Below, piece by piece: positions 12,457-23,951 of a stretch of DNA of 64,000 nt. Each line of letters begins with the position of its first letter. Within the stretch, counting starts at the first letter, position 1. The notes beneath the pieces were generated by a model. That model was not told where the DNA came from. It ran no database searches and was given only the letters and a program-made list of their open reading frames with translations. A program made the position numbers and the translations under genes. Source of the stretch: Zelopaecilomyces penicillatus (Eukaryota > Ascomycota > Sordariomycetes > Hypocreales > Pseudodiploosporaceae); the NCBI GenBank assembly GCA_005765155.1, contig VCCP01000006.1, positions 1,748,501-1,812,500 on the forward strand, written 5' to 3'.

Positions 12457-14816
12457 AGGAGGATGTACTGCTGCTACTACTGGTGACTTAGGCTGGCAGA
12501 AACATTGGGCTGTGACGTACAAAGAGTTTGCCGCCTCTGAAGACACCAGAACTTGGGAGTTTAGGTACACGGGCCGGGTGATTGGACAGCAACAACTCTT
12601 TTACTGGACTTGATTGCGGCTTTAAATTTTTTTTTTGGTTGAATTGGCGCAGGTGCAAAGTCTTATACCCCTCTCTCATGATGGCTTTGCACATAGGGTC
12701 GTTTTTCCGCATTGGGAGAAATTTCGTTTTTCTCACCACGCCATACCGCGGGTGAAGTTGATAGATGGATGCACAACACACGACTACGGTTGGTGTTGTG
12801 GAGTTGCTGGCGCACATAACAACAAACATATGGCGCACCAGAGCTGTTGCTCGAATATTAGCGCAAGCTATATAATGAATAAGCCAAAGCATTACCACTC
12901 ACACTATTTTGCTGTGTAGTGTGTAATAGCATGTCGGAGGTCTCTTTGCAATCAGAAGGTCTAATCAACCTACCTACATAAAGAGGCAGCAGAGATATTC
13001 AAGTCCTTTTTGCATCTATAGATGAGGCCTGCAATGATAAATGTAGAGATAGTAATAGAAATCATGTTAAAAAATCCCTTGAATTAGGAGGTAATATATG
13101 GGGAAGTAATTATCCTAACATATTGCACCTTGTGTATAAACAGGTGTGTTTAGAGACAAGTTGAAAGAATAAAAACGGGTCCATGGCAAACAATTATGGC
13201 CTCTCATCCTGTTTGGAACTCTATTTTGTATTATCCGTACTCCAGCTGACCTTTTTTTCCTCTTCATTTTTACATATGTTTGCGCTTCTTTCGTCCATTG
13301 GCACCCCCCTTCCCTCCTGATTCCTTCAACCAATTGAAATGGCTACCTCTAGTGCTGAAGATGTCAGCCCAGCTGCACCACATTTTCCTTAGTTTACAGG
13401 GGAGGTGTTGGGTTTCGGACAAATCAGAGAGGGTAAAACGGGGTTTGGTACTCCGTAGTGTGAAAAAGAAAACAGGCTAAACAAAGACCCGTGGACGAAA
13501 ATAGACAACCCTGAAAAAGTGTCTGATTCACTGCAAAAGGAGCTAGGGACTGCGGTGATTGGTGGGTAAGGGATTTGGCGAGAGAGGGAGATAGACGACT
13601 CCTTTGTTTTTCGCGATGACGACCAATCTGTTCTGAATGGGTGATGGACGTATGCAGCCTTGGAAGATGCAAATTATACAAAGCATGAATGGATGCGTAA
13701 GTTTGGCTGAGAAATAAAAATAAAAATATAACCCCCCTACTAAATCACACCACGCTGTTGGTTCTCAAGTACGAGTGCCGTGCATCATCGGTAGATGCTT
13801 CGCACTCAACAAACAGAAAGGCAGGTAGGTACCTGGTGATAATAAATGCAGCACCTGTTTGTTGCGCCTGTGAAGGGAGAGTTGGCACAGGTTTCAAAGA
13901 TCAGCCCCCCTCCCCCCCACTGCCCTGAGGCCCCGTTCAGGTGCTCCAGCGCCCCCCAGCTGGCTCGCTAGTTGCCGTCCACCTATGGAGGCGATCCCGT
14001 CCAATGGGTTTCTGGTTGAGTGAGGAAGTGAGGAACGTACTCGGTACTGCGGCTTGCAGTACCACATAGTGCCTGTGGGGGAGTATCTAGTACACGTCAT
14101 CATGCGCGGCCGATGGGCGAGGCTAGTAATAATTTTGGGCCTTGTAATACCAAGCACCTAGCAGCGGTACTAATCCTAGGGTGACAAGGTGAGTTTGGAG
14201 AGAGAGAGAGAGAGAGAGCCATCACTCACTGGGCCGCCCCAGCAGTACCTCCACCACTACGACGCCTGCACACCACCACCTGCCTACCGTACCCATCGCC
14301 AACCCGAGCCGGAATCCGCATCCACCACAGTACCGTCCCGCTGCCAGGGCCAAACCGCCGCACCCGCCTCCAGCCTCAGATGCCATCGTCGCGTGTCTGC
14401 TGAATCGCCCATTGCTGGCCGTGGGAGCGGGAGATAACGCGCCGGGATCTGCTTGGACGGCCGAAGCTCTCTGTTCGTGTACGGGATTCCGCCCCGACCG
14501 CGCCTCGCTGCGGCTGTCATCAATCACATCAGTCCCTGTCTTGTCTCGCCTATCGGGCTGTCCCTCTGACCTCTTGCCTTCTTCTGCCTACATCTCCTCC
14601 GCACCACCGAACCGACTCGACAAAACCAAACTACCCAGCAATCAACGAACCTACGACGTCACGAACCCCTCCCGCGTGGTCACTCGCCCTTGTTTGTTTG
14701 CTGCGCGATCCCTCCATCCACTACCAGAACCGGCTGTCCTCACGCTTGACCACCCTCCGCCGTCGCGCTCTGTTGCTCGCTTATCTCTGCTGAAGGAATG
14801 GTCACGCCCACCCGCC
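12457..14816. other. Intergenic region with CT-rich leader of the next gene
   Basis: No gene is supported. From about 14220 to 14816 the + strand is strongly C/T-rich and lacks stop codons in the frame of the next gene. That is what an untranslated pyrimidine-rich leader looks like, so I do not extend the coding region upstream. A GA repeat lies at 14198-14218. Confidence 0.55.
14198..14218 (+). repeat. GA dinucleotide repeat
   Basis: About ten GA/AG units in a row, roughly 600 bases upstream of the next start codon and at the edge of its CT-rich leader. GA tracts are common in fungal promoters; no binding protein can be inferred. Confidence 0.9.
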
Positions 14817-17300
14817 ATGGAAGCTGCGGCGAAGACGGTCGAGTCGCTCACCCAGCGAATACTGCCCGAGAAGCCTCACCATCTTTCCTACTCCGCGCAA
14901 TGGCGATATCGCCCGCGACCAGATGACAGCAAACGATTTGAGGAGTGGCACAACACCCGTTTACAGTACCTGACTCTGGTATCAGAGGCCGACCGCGGCG
15001 TTCTTCTCACAAGATCCTACTACGACATGCGGGAGGAACCGCCAAAAGCATCGCCACGCGAAGTTAGCGCGCTGGCTAAGACGAGCGACAAGAAGAAGCT
15101 CTCATTAAGTGACTATAAAAATAAAAAGACAGTGGTTGTTTTAGCATCTCCGCCAGAGCCATCCATTGCAAAGAAGAGAGACACTGAACGCGCTGCCGCG
15201 TCCTTTGAGGCTGCAGCAACTGTGACAAGTTCTCTAGAATCAAGATCCGCGACAGAGTCTCGATCCTCATTGGAGGTTAGGAAACCAGATAGAGGGAGAT
15301 CTCGAGATAGGGATCAATCGGCTGACGGCAAACTGCGACCGCCCCGCGATAATATCGTTGATATGAGGTGAGCCCCATTGAAGATGAACATGTGTACAAT
15401 AGCCATCAGTGACTAACTTGTCATCTCTAGATTGCCGCCCAAGCCACCAACAAAACATCCTCTTCCCCCTCGACCGCCTTCGCCTAGCGGAAAGAAACGC
15501 GTCGCAGATATTGATGACGAACTGCGACCACAAAAACGGCCGAAGGCAGAGCGGTTTAACGATGACAGGTTTCCACCACCTCGCGATGATACCCAGAAAC
15601 GCAAAGATCGAGCGCCGCCCGCGTCCAATGCGCGAGATCCGCCGCCACATCACAGAGACGAGAGGTCCAGCTCATCTTTACCAAATGGTAGAACTATTAT
15701 GAAAAGTTCTGCGAATCTAGGTCGAAATGCATCGCCTGCGTCACGTCCGCGAGCCGACTCCATCAACGGTAATCGGCCCACAATTACTGGCAATAGCCGT
15801 ATCACTCCAACCAAAACCGACACATCATCCAAATCTTTTGTACCGCCACTACTTTCGCCGCTCAACCTGTCACTCGATGACCGCAGGGCTGGGGGCCGTT
15901 CTCCACCTCCGCCAAAGGGAGAAAGGAAGAAGCGTGAAGAAGTCCGGGAAGGCGCTAGATCTCCGAAACATAAGAAATCAGAGGCGTTAGGCGGATCCAA
16001 GAGGCAAAGATCACCCCTGAGGCTACCCCCACTGCTTTCCCCAACACTGCCCCCAGCGGTAGAAGCGGCGCTTCAGCTGGGAAAGAAACCCTCTCCGGAA
16101 TTAGCGGATGATAGAATTAGGGATGACAAAGAATCGCTAAAGAAGACTAAGAAGCCTCAGATGGAGTATTCCGATGAAGACGAACCTATATCAAAGAGCC
16201 AGCGAAAGACTTTTATAGTCCTGCTCAAGATTTCCAAGAGATGGCGTAAGGACTTTACAAGGATGATGGCGCTATCGGGATCTATGGCACGAAAGGAGGC
16301 ACAGACACGGGCTCAATCACAGGACCATGAACCTGAAGAAGTTGCAGCTGTCACAACAGCAAGAAAACGACCTGCCGCCGCAGCAGATGCTCCTTCTGAG
16401 ACTGCTGCCCTGAAGAGACCTCGAGCTTCGGATATGAGCGCCTCAACCAGACTACCAGCTCCCTCAACTCCCTCTAAGAAGGGCCCTACGAATATGTCTC
16501 GTGTGAGCTCGAGCAATTCGCTCGCGCAGACTCCTGGAGAGGCGGTTAACGCCACGCCCTTGGCATCAGGCCCCGGGCCACTAGATCGCCGGACAAACGG
16601 TCACGATGCCAGCAAAGTAGACCGACAAGAACGACCAGAGCGACCAGAAGCCAGGGCCATGCGAGAGAAGGAGATGCGCTTCTCCACCCTCGGCCGTCGC
16701 CTGAAACACGATGCTGACCTGGCGATGAAGGGCCGCCGAAGCCCTCATGCAGCCAACGGCAAAAGCGGGCGCGATCCGAGCCCAAAGCTTGGCTATGTCG
16801 TCAGTCTTGAGAGTATACTTGCATTTATGATGGGCTTCCAAGCCCAGAACATGCATCGCTGGATGTGCAACAAGAAGAGCGACCCAACCGGCTGGGCCAG
16901 TCTGTTCCCCTTCTTGGAGTTCCTCCAGAAAGAGATACGGCGTCATGAGGCGCGCCGCTTCCAACCGCTTTTTGCACTGCTCCTGCTCCTCCATGCCACT
17001 GCCATTGACGAGCTGATTAAGTGCTATACGGCTCTGGAGAACCCCGCGGCTCACATTTCGCTACCAGACCTCCTGCGCCACGAGCGCTTACGGACGAGAG
17101 CGTGGCCGCAAATCCGTGAAGTCAATGCTAGTATTGAGAACGCTGCGTTGCGGCTTGATCTAAGCCCATGGGCGACGCTTGATGAGATTACACTGGCGGT
17201 CTTGCGCATTCTGCGACGCTGGTGTGCCGAGGAGAACGTTGACTGGGCACCGGATGCTGCGCTTAGGGAGCAAGCGATTTCAAAAAGCTCGCAGAATTGA
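14817..17300 (+). CDS. Large basic, disordered nuclear protein with helical C-terminal domain; possible AF4/Ebp1-like elongation-complex scaffold
   Basis: Two exons, 14817-15367 and 15431-17300, joined in frame (donor GTGAGC, acceptor CTCTAG), give 806 residues. The first 80 residues look folded (QWRYRPRPDDSKRFEEWHNT). They are followed by the short motif KLSLSDYKNKK near residues 98-108. The middle about 400 residues are rich in Lys, Arg, Pro and Ser and contain the related segments FVPPLLSPLNLSLDD and LRLPPLLSPTLPP. From about residue 600 to the end the sequence is helical (LESILAFMMGFQAQ, PLFALLLLLHATAIDELI). The layout of a disordered chain with short docking motifs and a C-terminal helical domain resembles AF4/AFF proteins and fission-yeast Ebp1, which bind ELL-type elongation factors. 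That link is my inference from layout, not a recognised domain. The start is the first ATG with coding character. Confidence 0.75.
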
Positions 17301-18713
17301 TCATTTTGTGATTTTATATCTAGCAAAAGAGCCATCTTTTTGTTACAGTCTCATTATTTGGGGCATGGTGCATGAAATGAATCAGATTTTCGGCCTTCTA
17401 TCATGTTGGCCCATCACTGACGCCATGAATTGGGCTGGTTGACTTTTCGTCATCATCTATCACCCTTATGTATTATGAACAATGTTCCCCGCTAAATAGC
17501 ACGTTTCTCGACTTACACTCTCTTTCAGGAGGGCGTATTCCTTTTTGCAGAGTAACTTCAACTCTGAAAGGGGCGACTAGAGAGAGAGAAAGACCGTCTG
17601 TCGACTATTCAGTCATAAGGAGGGCATCAAATTCTTCCAACATCTGGGTACTTGATCTCTCTATCCTCCTCTAATCATCACTCGTTTCAGGAGACAATGC
17701 AAGTTTATGAGTCAGGCAAACATGGCGGGTTGAAAAAATGGGAGTTTTATGAGGTATGGAGAGGGGAAAACCTTTAGGACCGAAAACCTCTCCACGGCGT
17801 TTGGTCACTCGAGTCACCATTTTCTTTTTCGCCTTTTTTTTTTGCTGAAGTCGCTTTTCGTTCCTTTTTGAGTTGCACCCGCATGCACCCGTCCCCCCTT
17901 TTTCATTACGTTTTCTCTTTTTTTTTCTATTCTCCTTTTCTTTTTATGTACTATGATATCCATCACCCACCGGCGGCCGCCTTCTCCCCTCTATACATAT
18001 GCGAAAGTTTGCTTTCAAAGTGCAACGCATGACTGTAGCCGTGTATGAGCAAGAGGCGGCGACGGATCAAAGCTGGGCTTGTCGGGGTAAGGGAAGAAAG
18101 AGATGACAGCGCAGAAGCTGATTGCTGGTTGTAAACAAAAAATAAAGGAGACGGCCGGGAATGAAAGGAGTCGAAAGGAGCTTGGAATTGGCTTGGTTGG
18201 TTGATGTTAGTGATGTGGGATGTCCACATGCACTTGCAACGACATCAAGATGGCCATTGATATATGACGAGTAGCTAATAAAGTCGGCCCATTAAGGGCT
18301 CATGATACGAAGGTTAATTGCTCACCGTCGTCTAAAACTCTGATTTCTGTAAATCAATGCCCCACTGGAATGGACATGACGATCACAGTTGAAGCTACAG
18401 TCGATCATGTTTCTTGAAAGATGGCGCAAGATATTATTTATAATTTTTTTTCATTTTGTTTGACCACTTCTGGTGCTTACGATACTGGCTACCCCTGTCT
18501 GAGCCCGTCTGGTGGATAGCCTCCAAACCAAACAGTGCACCAACCGAAAGAGTTGACGCCTCACAGTTCTGAGCTTTCCATTTCATACGTTCCCCATCCT
18601 AGAACAGTCACACGTGGTACTAGCAAATATACCTTCCCACTGTTGATCCTGTGTCGTTGCCACAAGGGTTTGCCAACACCATTGACCTAGTTAAGCGGTG
18701 ACGACATCTGTAT
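17301..18713. other. Convergent intergenic region before GAPDH
   Basis: This lies between two facing stop codons and should hold both 3' UTRs. A T-rich tract (about 17820-17947, several runs of eight or more T) is the main feature. No gene is supported on either strand. Confidence 0.55.
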
Positions 18714-20059
18714 TTATTTGGCACCATCAACCTTGGCAATGTAGGCGATGAGGTCGACAACACGGCGGGAGTAACCCCACTCGTTGTCGTACCAGCTGAC
18801 AAGCTTGACGAAGTTGTCGTTCAGAGAGATACCGGCGTTGGCGTCAAAGATGGAGGAGTGAGTGTTGCCGCTCATGTCGCTGGAGACAATCTCGTCCTCG
18901 GTGTAGCCAAGAATGCCTGAAAATTTTGGTAGTTAGCTTCTATCCAGAATCGTTGGTATCGCCGACTTGTTTGATTTAAACTTACCCTTGAGATCACCAT
19001 TGGCAGCATCCTTGATGGTCTTCTTGATATCCTCGTAAGAAGCACCCTTCTCGATGCGGACAGTCAAGTCGACAACGGAGACGTTGGCAGTGGGCACACG
19101 CATGGACATGCCAGTGAGCTTGCCGTTGAGCTCGGGAATGACCTTGCCGACAGCCTTGGCGGCACCGGTGCTGCTGGGAATAATGTTCTGGGCAGCACCA
19201 CGCCCACCTCGCCAGTCCTTGGCAGAAGGACCATCGACGGTCTTCTGAGTGGCAGTGTACGAGTGGACGGTGGTCATGAGACCCTCAATGATGGTGTACT
19301 TGTCGTTGATGACCTTGGCGAGAGGGGCCAGGCAGTTGGTGGTGCACGAAGCGTTGGAGATGACATCGACCTTGCCGTCGTAGGCCTTCTCGTTGACACC
19401 CATCACGTACATGGGGGCGTCAGCAGAAGGAGCAGAGATGATGACCTTCTTGGCACCACCCTGGATGTGGGCCTTGGCCTTTTCGGTGGTGGTGAAAACA
19501 CCGGTGGACTCGACAATGTACTCGGCGCCAGTCTCCTTCCAGGGAATGGAGGCAGGGTCGCGCTCAGTGTAGAAGCGGATCTTCTTGCCATCGATGATGA
19601 GGTTCTTGTCATCGACCTCGATGTCGCCCTTGAAGAGACCGTGGGAAGAGTCATACTTGAGCATGTAAGACTGTGGTTATGGTTAATAAACGGAGTTCTT
19701 GTCTAGAGCAATAAAAACAAAAAGTCTGAAGCGAAGCCTGGTAGATGATTTCCATCATCACTTCATCCGACACGTCCCAGAGAGCTAGTAGTGCATGCGG
19801 AATGAGGCGACGACGTTCCTCATCGGGCTATTCTTGGCTGTTGAGGGGTGTTGAGGAGGGGCACCCTTGACGCAGGGAGGGGGCGGGGTGAAGGAGAGGG
19901 GCAGCAACAGCAACAACAGCAAAAAAAACTCACGGCATATTTGGTCTCGATGAAAGGGTCGTTGACGGCAACAACCTCGATATCGGAGTTCTGGAGGGCA
20001 TTGCGCAGGACAATGCGGCCAATTCGGCCGAAGCCGTTGATTCCAACCTTGATAGCCAT
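18714..20059 (-). CDS. gpdA: Glyceraldehyde-3-phosphate dehydrogenase (glycolysis, cytosolic)
   Basis: Three exons (20059-19934, 19670-18986, 18916-18714) encode 337 residues, the usual length. The enzyme oxidises and phosphorylates glyceraldehyde-3-phosphate using NAD+. The N-terminal Rossmann motif VGINGFGRIGR, the active-site SNASCTTNC (catalytic Cys151), the TVHSYTATQ loop and the C-terminal WYDNEWGYS are all intact. The first intron (263 nt, donor GTGAGT) is long for this genome and contains a CAG/CAA-type tract. The second is 69 nt. The upstream side is CT-rich, as in strongly expressed fungal gpd promoters. No second copy is seen in the window. Confidence 0.97.
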
Positions 20060-21982
20060 ATTTGGGGATGTGGTGTCTGCTCTTGCGCGTCAGTATTGCT
20101 TCTTGGTTTGCCTTGCCTGGAGGGGTAATAGTCAATGACCAAGTCATGATCTCACGACGCAGCTTCGAGGCCGGGCGGGGTAGCTCCAGGTTTTTGCTGT
20201 TATTGTCTGATCTATGGGCCGCTGCTTGGTATTTTGCTCGATAGCTGCAAGAGATAGATATGATAATCAATCAAGCAATCAAATCAAGTAACCAAGCAGC
20301 TGAACATAAGACATCAAACAACAGCAGCCCAGCACGGCAAAGAGAGCGCATCGTCATCAGAGCTCAGTCACGTCCATCATCACTTACTAGTGGGTAGGGT
20401 ATGAGCTTGTGAGGAGTAAGGATGTGGAGGAGAAAGAGGAGGAACGGAGGAGAGAGAAATGGAGGGGAGAGGAGGGAGGCAGCAAAGATTAATATTGCTC
20501 TCAAGGCGATGCGGGATCGGATGAGGGAGGGACTTGCCTTGCCAATGACACCTCCCTCCTTGCTGCTCTCACACCCTCCCAGCTTTCCAAGCCTCCCTCC
20601 CTACAGGTACGGTATGGTAGGTAATTATGTACTAATCCAGCGAGCTACCAGTATGTACTCCGACCACTGTAATTACCTATGAACCTACTATCTCCCATTA
20701 CCCATTGCCCATTGGCACAGACAGGGGAGCTCACAGCCATCAAGATCGTTGGCCAGTAGTGCTGCCTCCAGAGCTTCCTAGTGGTCGCTGGCCAGCAGGT
20801 ATTACATCAAGCCGCCCACCCCACCAACAAAACAGATTTGCGACGATAACTTATTATTAGTATAATTACCTACACGCCCAAACAGGCTTGCGGATGGGAC
20901 TCGACAGCTCAACATCCAGTCCAGCTCGTCAATTGCGCCTTTTTCCTCCCCTACGGAACCGGCGGGGCGTTTGGTTGCCACCCCAAAGTCTTGCCATTAT
21001 TACGAGCTATTACTCACTCTCCCTCTAGAACCTATTGTAAGGTATGGATTGCAACACGTATCTTGTTGCCATAGTCCTTGTGGTTTGATATCTGTAGGGG
21101 AAAAAAGGCAGCAGCCTGCCACCAAGTAACGTCATGATACATTGGAAAAAATCAACGTGGTGGATCAAGATCCGCATATAGATAGCCAAATCTGCTCTGT
21201 ACTAAGGTCTATCTACCATCCATGTAACCCAGCAACCTGGTCAACAAAAACATTCCCCGGTGTAGCTGCGGCTAATTAGGTAGGCACCTTGTTGGAATGA
21301 TACGGCTGATAAGGCCCGTCAGCGTTTATAGTGTGAATAATGTAAATCACTCATTCCATTGCGCTCGTGCCGCATTCCACCGTAGTCTGTTCAGAAACGG
21401 TGTGTTTCTACTGTTGGCGATGCCCTCACATGCGCGACGTATACTACTGTTCATAGATACCTGATCGGGATCGTGCAATTCCTCGTTCTATTACCTGGTC
21501 GCGGTAACTTGCGGCTGTATGGAGCCTATAGGGCCATTACGGAACACCAGTACCGGAGCAACACGGCTCCTCGGGTCCTCGAAACAGCACATGTCGCTTC
21601 TCAGCCGCTCGCAACCGCTCGTCCCTGTGTCCATCATCGGGAATCTCAGGAGAAGCCCCCCGGCTGTCAACTCAGCGGAAACAATCGCGTTGCGACATGT
21701 CGTGTTGTCGTTGGTAGGCTTGCTTCTCGTCTCCATCATGCTTGCGCCAAGTCATGTTGCTACGCCTCGGTTACGCCACCCCTGACAGCTCTTCTTCTCA
21801 TCGCGGGTTTACATTTTTTTGTAAGGGCTAGCTAGCCATGTTGCTGCATCTAGACGGGCATGAACGTGAAAAAAGCTGTGTGACACAGGCTCCAGCATTG
21901 TCGGTGGCTGGTAGACATTGACATGTTGAATAAGGGCTGACGAGTGTGTAAACACGGCCAGCACAGATCCCTGGTCAGTATC
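20060..21982. other. GAPDH promoter side and intergenic DNA
   Basis: The strand read by GAPDH is C/T-rich directly upstream (about 20060-20620, seen as GGA/GAGG runs on the + strand), fitting a strong constitutive promoter. Further right (20700-21980) nothing gene-like is found. The far right end is the 3' flank of the LIN1-like gene. Confidence 0.5.
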
Positions 21983-23398
21983 TCATGTAAAAACGGCTGA
22001 ACGGGACCATCCATCGTCGCCCCCATTCGCTGGTCGGAATTCAACACCTTCTCCAAAATAACCAGCATCTTGCCATGCTTGCATGGACTGACCGTCAAAG
22101 GGCCCTTGTTTGGCTGCATTGTCGCGCCCGTCTGTCCACCTGAATTCCCACATCTGTGGGGCCTGGTTTGATGCTTCATCATCATCCTCCGTTGGCTGTG
22201 CCTTTGTCTCAACCCAGTCTTCTCCAGTTTCTCGTCGATACTCTCGGACTAACATCTCCCTCTCTTGATCATAAATATCCTCATGATTGCGACTCAGTAG
22301 CTTGTCCGCAGCATCCGTAACGTTGTTGATTGACTCCTTGATGCGTACCTGCTCTGGATCCTCGGGAACAGCTCCGTCAACTTCCATGTCGTCGGTGCTC
22401 TTGTTCATTTTCTTTAGCTTCCACTTTGGAACTTTTTTGACTTTAGTTTGACCCTTTCCAAGACGCGCCAGGGCCTCCAGGGGTGTCTCTGTCTTTTCCA
22501 GGTGCTGGATCAGGATAGCGAGAAGATCAGAGACCAGCACTCCATCCTCTTGAATGCGTTGCTGCCTCGCCTCGGCCTCTCGTTTTTCGTGCGCTGCCGC
22601 GGCTTTCTTCATTTCTTTCTTGCTTAGTCCTTCAAGCCAGTTGTCATGCACGGCATCGGGATCACCAGATTTGCGGAGGTAGTTTCCCTCCTGATCAAAC
22701 TTGCCATCCTCCATCTCTTCCTTAAGATTGAATGCTTCAACTTTGGGCGCGTTCCGTTTAAGACCCCCCGCTCCAACCTCTTCATCCACTCCCTCCTCTT
22801 GAATTGCCAATTCGATATCGGCTTCGTCATCACTACTTTCGTGTTCGTCCAAGCGAACTCCGCCTTTACTTCGACTGTCATAATCCTGACCTTGAATTTG
22901 GGCCTCGTCTAGGAATCGGACATCCTTCTTCTTTTTGCCAGAGAGCTCAAATTCTCCATCCTCGGCACCTTCTTGCTTCTCTTCTTCCCCACCTCCCACA
23001 GCAAACATGTCATCGTCATCATCGTCATCGTCATCGGCCGTCGTCGTTTTAGCTCCCTTCCCTTTATCGTTTTTGCTTGCGTCGTAGTTATCAAGTTGAT
23101 CTAGAATATTCACATCTCCCCTGTTGCGTTTTTCTGCCTTGGCATTGAAGTTTTCGTTGTCCGAGTCACTATCGTACCCATCCAGGTTGACAGCGCCTCG
23201 CTTTGTACCACCGCCACCGCCAATTACATCAGCATCGAGTATGGCATCATCTTCTCGTGCATCCGGAGCCAGCGTCGACGGATTTCGCATGTCAAACTTG
23301 ACCCGCTTAGTCTCCTCATCGACGTCATTGTTATGGTGTGTGCGTGCATAATTCTCGCCGGCTCGTTTGGGTCGGGCGGCCGAGTGTCGTGAGGCCAT
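21983..23398 (-). CDS. LIN1: GYF-domain protein, CD2BP2/Lin1 family (U5 snRNP-associated)
   Basis: A single exon of 471 residues. The C-terminal GYF domain (about 416-471) has the diagnostic residues: a Trp-rich start MWEFRW, the central GPFDGQSMQAWQDAGYF, and a short tail. GYF domains bind proline-rich ligands. The family (human CD2BP2/U5-52K, yeast Lin1) associates with the U5 snRNP before tri-snRNP assembly. The rest also fits: an acidic, Lys-rich N-terminal half with a run of nine Asp, the conserved FDxEGNYLRK-like block (KFDQEGNYLRK), HDNWLEGLSKKEM, and the paired helices with LLAILIQHLEKTETPLEALARL. It is divergently transcribed from UFD1 with about 550 bases between the start codons. 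No intron is needed. Confidence 0.93.
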   Translation of the reverse strand: MASRHSAARPKRAGENYARTHHNNDVDEETKRVKFDMRNPSTLAPDAREDDAILDADVIGGGGGTKRGAVNLDGYDSDSDNENFNAKAEKRNRGDVNILDQLDNYDASKNDKGKGAKTTTADDDDDDDDDMFAVGGGEEEKQEGAEDGEFELSGKKKKDVRFLDEAQIQGQDYDSRSKGGVRLDEHESSDDEADIELAIQEEGVDEEVGAGGLKRNAPKVEAFNLKEEMEDGKFDQEGNYLRKSGDPDAVHDNWLEGLSKKEMKKAAAAHEKREAEARQQRIQEDGVLVSDLLAILIQHLEKTETPLEALARLGKGQTKVKKVPKWKLKKMNKSTDDMEVDGAVPEDPEQVRIKESINNVTDAADKLLSRNHEDIYDQEREMLVREYRRETGEDWVETKAQPTEDDDEASNQAPQMWEFRWTDGRDNAAKQGPFDGQSMQAWQDAGYFGEGVEFRPANGGDDGWSRSAVFT

Positions 23399-23951
23399 GT
23401 TGACCAGGTATTTAATGAGCTTGGCTCGAATTTGGTCTCTTGTACTAGGGGTGGATATCGCTTGGTGAGGGATCGCCTGTAAAGAAAAGGAAAGTTCAGC
23501 CTTATGCCAGAAATAAAGTCCAATGGTGTCCGTGCAATTCTGCCTGAGGGCTTGTTGATGGCAGTAGACGGGTAATAAGTTCCAGAGGTACTAAGGTTGA
23601 GGTGGCTGAAGTTTAGCCTCTAGCTGTACCGATAATTTTTAGAGTTGAGCTGGAGCTCCTCAGGTACTTGTTTGTACCTGCGTCATTCAGTAGCTGCCTC
23701 CACCCTGAACCACTGTAGTTTAACCCTGCGTCATCCAAACTCTACATGACAACATCTTCACAGCTGCCTCTGCTGGCTTCAAACTTCCGACCAAAGATAC
23801 TTTCCAATACTCAGCCTTTTGAAAGTGACACCTCTGCATATATACCTTTGTGCAACTGTTCACATAATACCGAATCCCCAGAACACAACGCCCAACTTGG
23901 GTCTTACCGAGACTATCCAGAGCTACACGCAGCCCCTCAGCAACGACTAAA
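23399..23951. promoter_or_regulatory. Shared divergent promoter region of LIN1 and UFD1
   Basis: The two start codons face away from each other across 553 bases with no open frame of note between them. This stretch must contain both promoters. No specific factor site is clear. Confidence 0.6.

Noticed and set aside
12488..12898. A 136-codon minus-strand frame after the coiled-coil gene
   Set aside because: Its composition is not coding-like and no motif is visible; the N-terminal part is Cys-rich by chance.
14412..14816. Upstream extension of the 806-residue protein in the same frame
   Set aside because: The sequence is strongly C/T-rich and looks like an untranslated leader; the first ATG with coding character is at 14817.
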